Source of the DNA: Spongospora subterranea f. sp. subterranea
Taxonomy: Eukaryota; Endomyxa: Phytomyxea; Phytomyxea; Plasmodiophorida
DNA length: 64,000 nt
Reading direction: 5' to 3'
Assembly (NCBI GenBank): GCA_049724395.1
Contig: JAUGWO010000254.1
Span: 1 to 64,000, forward strand
Part shown: positions 13,038 to 27,069 of the stretch, piece by piece
How positions within the stretch are numbered: position 1 is the stretch's first letter
Layout of the letters: each line of letters opens with the position of its first letter
The notes under the pieces: generated by a model
The model's input: the letters and a program-made list of their open reading frames with translations, nothing else
The model's database searches: none
Told to the model about the DNA's origin: nothing
Made by a program: the position numbers and the translations under genes

Positions 13038-13738
13038 TCACGCGAGTTTTGCCCAATGAGTGACACCGAAGAAGGAAGCGCGTCGAGCAAACAGGACTCT
13101 GACGACGAATTGATGTGTGCTACCGCAATGATGCTCTGCGACGAACAGACAACTTTTTCTGGGCCGGCTCTTTAGCAACTCAACAGTGCTGATCGAATTT
13201 TCTTTCATGAACTCTGTCATTGATTCCAGACTATCAGCAATTCGGGCCATGATTTGCGATCGCGTCTCCAACGGAGCAGTCCTGGTAGTTGAAGTTTGAT
13301 CCTGCTGAGAGGTCGGCGACCGAATCTCTGTTGAAATCATCTCGTTCCGCATCTGATCATACGTCTCGCGTGCCCATCGGTTTGTTTTACCTGCTGCAAC
13401 ACGTCCTCGCTTTGAAGGATTACTTTGTCAGCACCCTTGATATCGGCGTTCCCTGTCTCTTCGGTGGAAATAATCGCCCGTAGAGAATCTTTAAGAGTTC
13501 TTGATGACGGAAGCTTATCTTCGCTGAACGAAATCCCTTTCTCAAGACACGACTTTTTCGTCTCGGTGAGGAAATCTTCGAAGACCAGCTTCCACACCTT
13601 GCCAGGAAGCTTTTGCGTGATACGACCTCGCGAGTAGTCGGAGAAATGATTTAGGTAGCTTGCTTTCAACACCGATAGAATCTCGGTCTCGACGACCCTT
13701 CTGTTTTTACACAGCCGACCATCGTCATCCATAACCAC
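13038..13738 (-). CDS. Hypothetical charged protein, possibly transposon accessory protein
   Basis: Two overlapping minus-strand frames (13738-13337 and 13352-13038) read like one small protein interrupted by an intron or a frameshift. The first part has helical charged sequence (KLPGKVWKLVFEDFLTETKK) and the second SLESMTEFMKENS followed by a basic tail. The pair sits between sequences that share a short inverted motif (GTGTTGTCGC near 12911 and its near-complement near 13913) and a hairpin repeat, so an origin in a DNA transposon, for example a Myb/SANT-like accessory ORF, is possible. No DDE motif was seen. This is inference; a host gene is not excluded. Confidence 0.35.
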
Positions 13739-13817
13739 AACTTTCTGCGTGAATCCTACTGATGCACATTACGATCACGCGATTTCCGCGCGTGAGTTTA
13801 ACACGAGTTCCATAAAA

Positions 13818-13908
13818 ACGAGTGGTCGGATTGGGGTGTTTGTCCGTGGGTGTGACCCAGGTGGGTGTTAAATCCCAAAAACTAACACCCAAATCCGACT
13901 ACTCGTTT
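13818..13908. repeat. Inverted repeat, hairpin-forming
   Basis: AACGAGTGGTCGGATTGGGG at the left pairs with CCAAATCCGACTACTCGTT at the right, with few mismatches, over a loop of about 43 bases. The loop itself contains short inverted pieces (GGGTGTGACCCAGGTGGGTG). It looks like the folded end of a MITE or transposon. Confidence 0.7.
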
Positions 13909-13918
13909 TGTAGTGACA

Positions 13919-13998
13919 ACACCCAAAATCCACCCATTGCATACGCAGTTTTTTTTAACTAACACCCAAAATCCACCATTGCATACGCAATTTTTACA
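13919..13998. repeat. Two-copy direct repeat, about 40-45 bp unit
   Basis: AACACCCAAAATCCACC followed by an ATTGCATACGCA-type block and a run of T occurs twice in succession. It borders the hairpin repeat and shares its AACACCCAAA motif. Confidence 0.7.
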
Positions 13999-14039
13999 GT
14001 GCATACTTACCTTTCAAACCACCGAGGAAAAATACAGAA

Positions 14040-14105
14040 ACCGGCGCGGTGACCTGATGAGCCGAAGGCGAAACCAGGTCGCGTAGGGTTGGCTGGCAAG
14101 AGGAC
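14040..14105 (+). ncRNA. Hammerhead-ribozyme-like core motif (unproven)
   Basis: CTGATGAG, then CCGAAGG, then CGAAAC is spaced like the conserved core of a hammerhead ribozyme (CUGAUGA, stem II closed by a GAA loop, GAAA). I could not find a convincing stem I and stem III with a UH cleavage site on either side, so self-cleavage is not supported. A related sequence at about 57098-57120 keeps CCTGATGAG and AACCAGGTCG but lacks the stem II insert. Confidence 0.2.
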
Positions 14106-14289
14106 TTAATGCTCACTGATCAACCATTCCCTGGTTGTCATCGCACCAAAAACAAGTATGAACGTATTTTGAGTCAAAATCAATCTGAACAATTATATTT
14201 GCAAATTACTCGCATTCAACATGTGCATGAGATGTGAACGCGCGTTTCAGGGTCGCGAACGCGAACTCGGACGCGACCGACCAATTGAA

Positions 14290-15480
14290 TGGTTCAAATT
14301 ATTTTGGCGAAGTTTATGATGAACTCCCTGTAGACGTTAGCAAAGTCTAGGAATCTTTGGATGTCCTTGGCTGTTGTTAGTGTCGCCCAGTCGAGGATAG
14401 TTTTCACCTTAGTTGGGTTCATCGTGATGCTGTTGTCGGCGACCAAATACCCCAGGAATTCGACTTCCCTAGCGTCGGACTCTTGAGTTTTGCAAAAAAA
14501 CCAGCTGAACGAAGCTTGATCAGCAATAGTCGAACATTAATGTCGTGCTGTAGCGCATTCTCAGAGTAGATCAAGATGTCGTCGAGGTATTCACAGAGGA
14601 CTTTGTTCATAGAACTCTGCAAATAACCAGGAGCGTGGATTAGACCAAACCGAATATTGAAGTTTCCATATTGCGGACAACACCATGAGGTCTTCCACTC
14701 GTCGCCGTCCTTAATTCGGAGGAGATTGTAAGCGCCTCGGAGATCAATCTTGAGGAAGATTTTGGCAGACGATAGTTGGGCCATACTATACTAATGGATA
14801 GCCGAAATAGGATAGGGTTTCTTCTCGGATATACTTTTGAAAACTCGGTAGTTGACGCATATTCGGAGTCTGTTCTCCTTTTTTACAATGATTCTAACGG
14901 CGATTTGGAGTGATGAATGAATCCTTTCTTAAGGTTGCCTTTGATGTATTGTCGTAAAACTTCTTGTTCGGTCTGGTCGAGTTTGTAAACCTTGTATGGC
15001 AATGGTCCGATGTTCTCCTTGGAGTTGATAGCGCAGCGATGTAACGACCGTTGGTCAGCGTTTTTCTTTTCGAACAAGTCGCTAAAACCGACATACTTCT
15101 GGGGAAGGGTGATGTCCGGTGTCACGACGGCAATCTTCTTAAAGCTTACGTACGTCGAGTATAGGCTTTGTTGGCCTGGCGAACCAGTAAAGGCTTGAGT
15201 ATTGTATTCTGTGGAATCGTGGTGGTGGCGTGCAGGGATGGTGTGAGCTCGCCAAACGATATGTGAGTTCTGTTGGTCAAGCCATGCCATGCCGATAATA
15301 AAAGGATGGTGAGCACAGGAAAATGCATAAAAACTCGTAAGAGATTCGATACCGGCAATATCCAATCGTAACGGTAGCGAGTGATTCGATACTGGCAAGG
15401 AAGTAGTGACAAAGAATAGCAATACCGGTTTCTTTTTGGGACTGGTAATTTGAATGAGAACAATTCAAATCGGATATCGA
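14290..15480 (-). mobile_element. Ty3/gypsy fragment, broken fossil
   Basis: Minus-strand reading shows the tail of a gypsy protease region (about 15480-15250), the spacer before reverse transcriptase, and part of reverse transcriptase (about 14790-14420, with KIDLRGAYN and YLDDIL). RNase H and integrase are absent and no LTR was seen. It resembles the gypsy copy at 41.7-44.8 kb in its RT ([18 protein letters not shown]), so the two may be one family. It is a truncated, older copy with several breaks. Confidence 0.75.
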
Positions 15481-15550
15481 GGATCCAATGGAGGGCAAGT
15501 CTGGTGCCAGCAGCCGAGGTAATCCAAGCTCGATTAGCGTATTAGCAATA

Positions 15551-16160
15551 CATGGGAGTGATTCGATACCGGAAATATTCAATAGTAATGGAGGCGTTAC
15601 ATGGGAGTGATTCGATACCGGAAATATTCAATAGTAATGGTAGCGTTACATGGGAGTGATTCGATACCGGAAATATTCAATAGTAATGGTAGCGTTACAT
15701 GAGAGTGATTCGATACCGGAAATATTCAATAGTAATGGTAGCGTTAGATGGGAGTGATTCGATACCGGAAATATTCAATAGTAATGGTAGCGTTACATGG
15801 GAGTGATTCGATACCGGAAATATTCAATAGTAATGGTAGCGTTACATGGGAGTGATTCGATACCGGAAATATTCAATAGTAATGGTAGCGTTACATGAGA
15901 GTGATTCGATACCGGAAATATTCAATAGTAATGGTAGCGTTACATGGGAGTGATTCGATACCGGAAATATTCAATAGTAATGGTAGCGTTACATGGGAGT
16001 GATTCGATATCGGCAATACTTAATAGTAATGGTAGCGTTACATGGGAGTGATTCGATGCCGGCAATACTTAATAGTAATGGTAGCATTACAATCATGGGA
16101 ATGGTTCGATACCGGCAATAATGGTAGCGTTACATGGGAGTGGTTCGATACCTGCAATTG
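15551..16160. repeat. Minisatellite, 49-bp unit, about 12 copies
   Basis: The unit contains GGTAGCGTTACATGGGAGTG and ATTCGATACCGGAAATATTC. Spacing of successive units is 49 bp and most copies differ by only one or two bases; the last three or four (from about 16000) are more divergent. Short versions of the same motif already occur at about 15335-15400 inside the gypsy fragment. Confidence 0.95.
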
Positions 16161-17132
16161 CCACTTTAGTGCAGCTGTATTCGTGCCAGGATACGCACTC
16201 GCGAGACGTGAGTTGACGGGACTATGTGAGCCCTGATCCGCAGTCGCAAAAGTAATATCTCACGTCCTTCAGGAAGATCCTATTGTCTGTCCTCAAAAGT
16301 CACTAATCTTTTCAAACTCTTTCCATTCATTATTCCCCATATTTCCCTTTCTTCTCATCTTGGTCACCAGTCTTTGTTTCACAGCTTTCCGTGGTATTTC
16401 TTGAGCATATCTTAGTGCCGGGTTTGCAAGGCGATGATCCGATCAAGCTAGCGACCGGCTTCGTATATGAGTCCTGTCACTTCGTCATATGTGGCATGAA
16501 ATGCCCTGAAATGTTTGCTCTACGCACTAAGTTTGCAATGGGTCGAATTCCAGAGCATGTTCTACCATGGCGATGGACATACTTTTAGGGCTTTTCCGCT
16601 GACTCCAACGCAAACATATTCATAATTATTATGTACTTCATCTATAATGTAAAATATAACTCATACTTTGAGAAAATGGAAGTGAATGCTCACACACATG
16701 GATGTGATAAATGATTCAACTGGTGTCATGCGAAAATGCTGAAAAATGTTTATCCATTTGCCGAGTGTGTTAGAAATTTAACGTACTTTGTGCATTCACA
16801 TTATACGGATTCGGGCTCACGGGTTGTCAGGTATTGTTGTTTTGATCTAGAGAATGGAGATGTTCCCAGATTTCAGCAATACTCATAACTGGTACAATGC
16901 TACTTGTTTCAACACATGTATGTACTTTGCCTTCCATGACTGTTCAATTTTTGGATTGAGCTTGACCAAGAATACCTTCAAGCATCCTATTTACTTTCTT
17001 GGCCCAGAAGAGTCGGTGAGTCAAGGTGTATTGTCAACTGGGAGCAGAAATTTGCCCGGCACGAAATATTGAGTCAATCTTTCGATATGTTGAACTAAGT
17101 TCCGAAGAATTTGGCAAATTCGAATCTTCGAA
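16161..17132. other. No supported gene
   Basis: Open frames here are short and without motifs. The right part is the 5' flank of the His/Asp-rich gene starting at 17133. Confidence 0.4.
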
Positions 17133-18244
17133 ATGGATCCTCGATCATCGTGGTTCTTGCCTTCTCCGTCGTTGATTTTCCTGATTGGGTTGGTCCTGGC
17201 TTCCAGTGTAACCATTGCAGACCATCATCATGACGACGGAGAGGATGAAGGTCATCACCATCACCACGACCACGACGACGGGTAACTATTTGGCTGCCAA
17301 CTCTCTTTGTGCGTTGACATTTTTTCTGTCATTTTTCTCTATTGTTTCGCTCAGCTGATTGTCGTTCACATTTCCACATTTACTAACTGTTTGATAGGCA
17401 CGATCACGACCACGGGCATCACGATCATCGTAAGTCTTGTCATATCTGTGTGGTCATTCTATCTGACATTGCTGTGCCCGAATTCGGTTTACAGACGATG
17501 ACGAGCACTTTGATGGTGAGTATCTTGGCCATGTGATTGTTAACGAGCACTGATTGAAATTTTGTCATGAACCTCCAGAAAAAGACCATCACGATGATCA
17601 TGATCACTTAGGTCAGTGTTGGCAATCACGTTACCCTATACATATGCACTGTAACTAATATCCAATATACAGCTGAACAGGGTAACGATGCTGACCAACA
17701 TGCCCATCAAGATGTCAATCAGGACGCGCATTTTGACATGCACGCCACTCCGCTCAGTCAAGGCTGGGATTTCCATTCATCTGTCACCACAGAACAAGAT
17801 GCCGGTTCGTCCAACACATTATTGCATATTCTTCACATCCGGACATCATCATTACTTTGGGTTTACAGATTCTTCCAAAAAATGCGTTTCAAATTTTGTT
17901 ATTTTGATCGTTCTCGACTTTGCTGTCGGTATTATAACTTGACGTTGATGCTGATTTGGGAAATCAGATAACAGCGTCCATACGTGGACCGATTCCCACG
18001 CGGAGCACGACAGCGGGCACCACGATGAGAGAGGACATCATAGGTACCGGTATATCTGCATTTTCAACAATCTTTTGACTTTCCGATCACCAGGGATCAC
18101 GATAACGGTCATCACCACAATGACGACGATCATCATCATCACCGTATTTGCACTGCGCAAATCCTGTGTCAAAACCACTGATTCCATTTTTCAGATGATG
18201 ACGAAGGACATCACGATCATCACCACGACTACGATCATCATTGA
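17133..18244 (+). CDS. Secreted histidine/aspartate-rich protein, 8 exons
   Basis: The ATG at 17133 opens a signal peptide (hydrophobic core SLIFLIGLVLASSV, likely cleaved after TIA), followed at once by HHHDDGEDEGHHHHH. Splicing by eye at GT-AG sites gives exons of about 17133-17281, 17398-17429, 17495-17515, 17579-17611, 17673-17804, 17968-18043, 18094-18143 and 18195-18244, with phases that agree at every junction and a TGA at 18242. The product is about 180 residues with roughly 50 His and many Asp, in runs such as HDHDHGHHDH and DDDHHHH, plus a less repetitive middle (exon 5, with SQGWDFHSS). Introns are about 50-162 bp and several exons are only 20-35 bp. Such composition binds Zn, Ni or Cu ions in known His-rich proteins; a secreted metal-binding role is therefore likely but not shown. 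No known family is recognised. The exon pattern may have grown by internal duplication. Confidence 0.75.
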
Positions 18245-19048
18245 TCAACACATTATGTTATTGTTCAATATATATTCGAGATGTCTGATTCATTTCTTCA
18301 TTCCCAAATTACCGAGCCATGCTGTTCTCCCAAAATGTGTCAATAACTCATTTCTGCTGAATGAGGAAAATCCGGCGTGTTTCAAAATCGTTGGAAATGC
18401 ACAGAATTTCTTGACAATGGGTGTAATTCAATAATTATGGTAATATGAAACATGCTGTGTAAAAAACATGCCATGCAAAGGTTGTGTCACCCACTTTTTC
18501 GCCAATAACGTGTTATCATAGAATCATTTCTCCCAAACGGTACAGTACTAAGATTTCTTATGTAGAAGAAAGTCCAGAGGGCAGTTACTAAATTGCTTGA
18601 CATTGCATCTGAAAAAAGTTGGAAACACAAAATCTTTGAAATTTGCTTGTTATATAGTGGCTTTTGCAGAGAGTGTTGATATCTTCGGATCCAATGCATT
18701 TTATCTCAAACAATATGTCGTATAAGATGGCAACACAGATTTTTGGCATTCAAATCCCGACCAATGCCTTCACAGAATTCAAGACCGGAAACGTCTAAGT
18801 TGATTCAAATATTTGGCGATCATCTGACAATAGAGGATCTCGTGGAGCCTTACTATGATGAAACAATTCTTTCCAAGACAATCTGTGTAATGACGTTCGG
18901 ACTAAGCCCAAAAATCATAATTCAACGTCAAATCTAAATGAGCGATACTCCTCGCAGAGATTCACAACACACTATTTGTCGCTAATTGTTCAAGGCCGTT
19001 TGAAACGGACCAGTTTATGCTTGTCAGTTTATTGAGAAAACTTGTAAC
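18245..19048. other. Intergenic, no supported gene
   Basis: The stretch separates the convergent 3' ends of the His/Asp-rich gene and the alpha-glucosidase gene. Short open frames (for example 18743-18937) have no motif. Confidence 0.45.
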
Positions 19049-22847
<3,799 letters not shown>

Positions 22848-22860
22848 GATGATGATGTTG

Positions 22861-23284
22861 AGCAACATAAGAGGTAATCCATGGGATGTGAGGACGGACT
22901 GTAACATAGGGCATGCTAATTTGAGTCGTTCACAGGCACAGCAGTACTGTTCTGACTCTGTTCTGTAGCAACATAAGAGGTAATCCATGGGATGTGAGGA
23001 CGGACTGTAACAGAGGGCATGCTAACTTGAGTCGTTCACAGGCACAGCAGTACTGTTCTGACTCTGTTCTGTAGCAACATAAGAGGTAATCCATGGGATG
23101 TGAGGACGGACTGTAACAGAGGGCATGCTAACTTGAGTCGTTCACAGGCACAGCAGTACTGTTCTGACTCTGTTCTGTAGCAACATAAGAGGTAATCCAT
23201 GGGATGTGAGGACGGACTGTAACATAGGGCATGCTAACTTGAGTCGTTCACAGGCACAGCAGTACTGTTCTGACTCTGTTCTGT
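22861..23284. repeat. Four tandem copies of a 106-bp unit upstream of the GH31 gene
   Basis: Units begin at 22861, 22967, 23073 and 23179 with AGCAACATAAGAGGTAATCC and end in GACTCTGTTCTGT. They are nearly identical, with only a few differences between copies. The array lies immediately upstream of the GH31 start codon, so it must contain or displace the promoter and 5' leader. Confidence 0.95.
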
Positions 23285-24249
23285 ACATAATGTCGGCTTA
23301 CTGGAAGGTTCTCGGAATGCTGGGATCGGGTTTCCAAATTATCGAGGCGTGTCAGCACATTGTTGAGCATAGTTGCAATATCGTTAACGCTTGCTGACGT
23401 CGTGCTGTCGCCTAAACCTAAACACATTACCCTGCTGAAAGCGCCTCACAATATCCAACGCTCGGAATGGCTGTTTCTGTCTGTCTTCCCTTTTGAAAAA
23501 CGATCGAATCGAATCCTTTATTAGTTGCTTGGTGACAATCAGCATCTAGACAGTTGCTTTGAGGTGCAATGTGTTTTTAAAAGGTCGGCATCGATGACAG
23601 TGAAGTCGAGGACTTTTTTCTTGCGAGAATACCTAGTTCCAAAACCGAATTCAATTCCGGAGCACCATTTTGGGTGAGCAACGCTTCAATGCCTCATTGT
23701 CAGGGATTCACTGTAGTGCTACCAAAATTTGACGTTGTCCAATCAACGCCTCGGGAAAAGAGCCGGCAATCGTTTGATGAATAAAACACATTCTGGGTCA
23801 TCGAATGCGTCTTTGATCGCAAAAATTGGTTAAGCTGGAACAGCCACTCCACGTCTTAACCGCAAATACACCATCAGCTCCCAAGGAAACTGATCAAAAG
23901 CTAAAGATGCCAGAGTCACAAGGCACGCGATATAAGTTTCGCCATTATTTGGGGCAAGTCAAACAATTTTCCTACTGTCACAGCCGCGTTCCCTGCCATA
24001 GACAGAAAATTGTTGGTTTGTTCTTTGTTAACTGGACAGGCGCGGACACGCCCTGTTTCATTCTCACCGCTTATCATCGATTCCTCACTGCGATCACCGC
24101 CGCGTCGATGAGTTAGGCGAAATTTTGCAAACGACAGCTCCACTATATTGTTGCGCTCTCTGCTAGAATCCTTAACAAAACCTAACAGCAATCGTTTACA
24201 ATGAATTCTGGAAATCACCATAAGGCATAAGTATGTAATAGTATGAATT
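23285..24249. other. Intergenic, no firmly supported gene
   Basis: A 36-codon plus-strand frame at 23288-23395 (MSAYWKVLGM) follows directly after the last 106-bp repeat, and a 96-codon frame lies at 23826-24116. Neither has a recognised motif. The stretch separates the 5' end of the GH31 gene from the 3' end of the Der-type GTPase gene, both on the minus strand. Confidence 0.4.
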
Positions 24250-26833
24250 TTAGGTTTTATTTGAAGAGCTTTTCAGTGGTCGAGTTCTAGAAGAAGGGTT
24301 TGAGGTGATAGACGCGTTTGGGGAAGCAAAAGGGTTTTCAGGCGAACGGAAAACAAATCGGATGGGCACGCCTTCAAGCGCGAATTCCGCGCGCAATCCT
24401 TGGATGAGTTGGCGCTCGAAGTTTGGATGATCACCAAGGCCACGAGAGCCGAAAGCAGCAAAAGTTGGCGGCCGCGCTTTAACCTGCGTTAAATACCTAA
24501 GACGCAGGCGACGACCACCTTTGCCTAAAGGTAATGTGGCAGAGCGTAACCATTCTGCAAGCCACCTAAACAAAGTTTAATTTTGAGACTTCGGCTTTTC
24601 AACAAGCTAAACAGAAATGCATTTTCCGATGCAACAGGAACAGGGCCAATATCGTGACGACGTATGAAAAGAAAAACAAGTTCAAAACAGTAAGGTTTGC
24701 CAACCGGTTCAGTAAGCCAGTAGAAATGCGGCCATTCCATGAACGATGCGATTGTACAGCTTCAGCAAGGACAGAAGTGATATTGCCTTGATGTAGGGCA
24801 GAAATGGGCACAACTGGAATACCACGTGACTCCGGAATCGCAGTGGCGAACGCATCCTCAAGCCGCAGCTTCAATCGAGATTTTGACGCCGCCGGGACCT
24901 GCACTGTGTGTAAGAAAAACTTAACATCAAAACTTTACCATAGAATCCAAACTGCGAGAAAAAATACATCTATGAAGCAGTAAACAAAACGTCACAAGGT
25001 TAATTACAAAGAACATGATGTACTTTATCCCATTTGTTGGCAACAATGACAAGACAGCGGCCATTATCTAAGACCTGACAAACAAACAAGTCAATAACAA
25101 AATCATGCAAAAGACGATACAACTGACATGTTTAGCGATTGCCAACTCGCGACGAGGTAAGGTAATAATGTTCGATTTCTCAGCCAGTGCGATATCGTCA
25201 ACGAAAATCGAGGTATCAAGAACAAGGGCTATAACGTTGGCAAACCGCATGGACCTCAGCGATTGGCTCATACCAAGCACATCCTAAATGATCAAACGCT
25301 ATAAATGAAACGATCAACAAGGGGATATTTGATGATACCATGGATTCGTGTTTAGCAAATGACGCCGGGGTTACACCCGATATACCAGCAGTGTCAATGA
25401 GGTCAAATTCTTGATCTAAAAGCTCCAGAAAATATACAATCACGATTTCTGCAAAATATCGCATTCGAGTTCCAATGGTACCTTGGTAACGCATTTTGGA
25501 AACGATGGAATCGCGGGTCATGCCGGGCATTGGTCCGGTTAGACACCGCTGTGGATCACGCAACAAGCCATTTACTAGTGTGGATTTACCAACGTTTTGC
25601 CGCCCAACAAACTGAGAATCGAAGGTCGGATGAGCAGAAAAAACCGAAACAAAGTACATACAGCCAAACGCAACCTCTCCCCTTCGGTGGCGGCTTCGTC
25701 ATGGCGTAAAATCTGTGGCGCTGAGATAGAGCATCTAATGAGACTCAAACTTGATAAAGGCTCACGACAACTTACGGATGGCTTCGAAGGCGTCGCGAAG
25801 AGCGTTAAAGAGACCGATGCGACCATCACCTTGTAATGCTGATATTGGCAAAGCCGGGCCAAAACCAAGTCGTTCAGCCTCCAACAGGGTTGCCTCTGGT
25901 AGATGTCCTTCACACTTGTTAGCAACTAAAATCACCTGAAATGCGAAATTCATACTTAACAAAAAAAGCAAAACTAACGAACACTCTTTGAAAATGCAAC
26001 AGAAAACAATGACCACAGCTATTAACCTATCAATGATGCAAGAGAGGAGGAAAACCAAGAGCTCTGCTGTGTTGAAAACGGAGCAGCGACCATGAATATG
26101 GCGAAGGAATAGACAGTATCAGGGTGAAATCATAAAAGTAGGAATTCAATCACTGAACGGCGGTAAAAAAAAACCTTGGTGGGAACGGCGGTAGCACAAT
26201 CAGGATGGCGTCGACTAGCAAGATGACGACGCAACCATCGAGCAAAGTACTCATCCTGCACAGTTACGCCTGTTGCCGAAAAATATGAGACACAACACCG
26301 CTCTAAGGCCACATTCCAAACCTTCTCTTCCGTCGATCACGAACAAAACAACATCAGACTTCTCTGCAGCCAACTAAACCATACAAAATGTTGGCATGGA
26401 GGAAAACAGACACTAGGAAAAACAAGACCAGTCGAAAGAAGGCAACTCAGTATTTCTAACCTGACTCTGAAACATCATGTCCTGTTCGATACAGCCCAGA
26501 GATTTGGTATCATCAAGTCCAGGTGTATCCATCAGTGTGAACCGCAGATCGAACAGTGATACACGTGTTTCCAGGCGGTCGCGCGTCATTCCCGGTCGTT
26601 CATCGACTAGTGCTGCATGAAACGTAGGGTAAGTCATGTGAGGTTAACACAGACCGTTTAACGTGAACTTCACGACCTAGCCGCCGGCAAGCCAGACGGT
26701 TGAACAGGGTACTCTTGCCACAGTTCGGCCGTCCAATTACGGCTACACGGGGCAGACCGACGGATGGCAGCGACGCCACATCGGATAAACATCGCCGTAG
26801 GACCGACGAGATCCCCCCAGCGAACGCAAACAT
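24250..26833 (-). CDS. EngA/Der-type double GTPase, probably organellar
   Basis: Two G domains and a KH-like C-terminus are visible, the hallmark of EngA/Der, which helps assemble the large ribosomal subunit. First domain: P-loop [31 protein letters not shown], and [10 protein letters not shown]. Second domain: [30 protein letters not shown], and [10 protein letters not shown]-terminus: [19 protein letters not shown], then [15 protein letters not shown] and [16 protein letters not shown], ending at 24250. About ten introns of 50-75 bp separate these pieces; those checked are GT-AG and phase-consistent. In eukaryotes this family works in plastids or mitochondria. The stretch before the first P-loop ([20 protein letters not shown]) is Arg-bearing and lacks acidic residues until the Asp, as mitochondrial presequences often do. 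The true start may be in an upstream exon at 27069. Confidence 0.88.
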
Positions 26834-26939
26834 TTGAGGTGTCCTTGTTGGCGGTTGCGGACTTGCAACTGCAGTCTGATGGATTGAAGCAGGTAGTAGT
26901 CGGGGCGAAACGTGATAGCAACAGCTAAATTTTAAGGTG

Positions 26940-27069
26940 ACAGAGGAAATTCTTACCCATTATAAAAGAAATCGGCACCATCATTGATTGTTTTTGGAAC
27001 TAAAGCTGTTGTTGAGTCACCCGACATCTTAAACTTCGCTGAGAAGAATTTTCGGCAACCACGAGCCAT
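26940..27069 (-). CDS. Possible upstream first exon of the Der GTPase gene
   Basis: A minus-strand ATG at 27069 opens MARGCRKFFSAKFKMSGDS, a basic amphipathic start typical of mitochondrial import signals, and runs to a GTAAGA donor near 26957. Joining to the AG near 26926 gives a continuous, in-phase path into the frame of the ATG at 26833. The intron would be only about 32 bp, shorter than any other here, so this is a proposal; it could instead be exon 1 of a different gene. Confidence 0.35.

Noticed and set aside
17688-18434. Plus-strand frames rich in Thr and Ile in the His/Asp gene region
   Set aside because: They are shifted readings of CAC/GAT-rich exons and run through introns.
23826-24221. 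Overlapping frames on both strands as a small gene
   Set aside because: Neither strand shows a motif or coding texture clearly better than the other.
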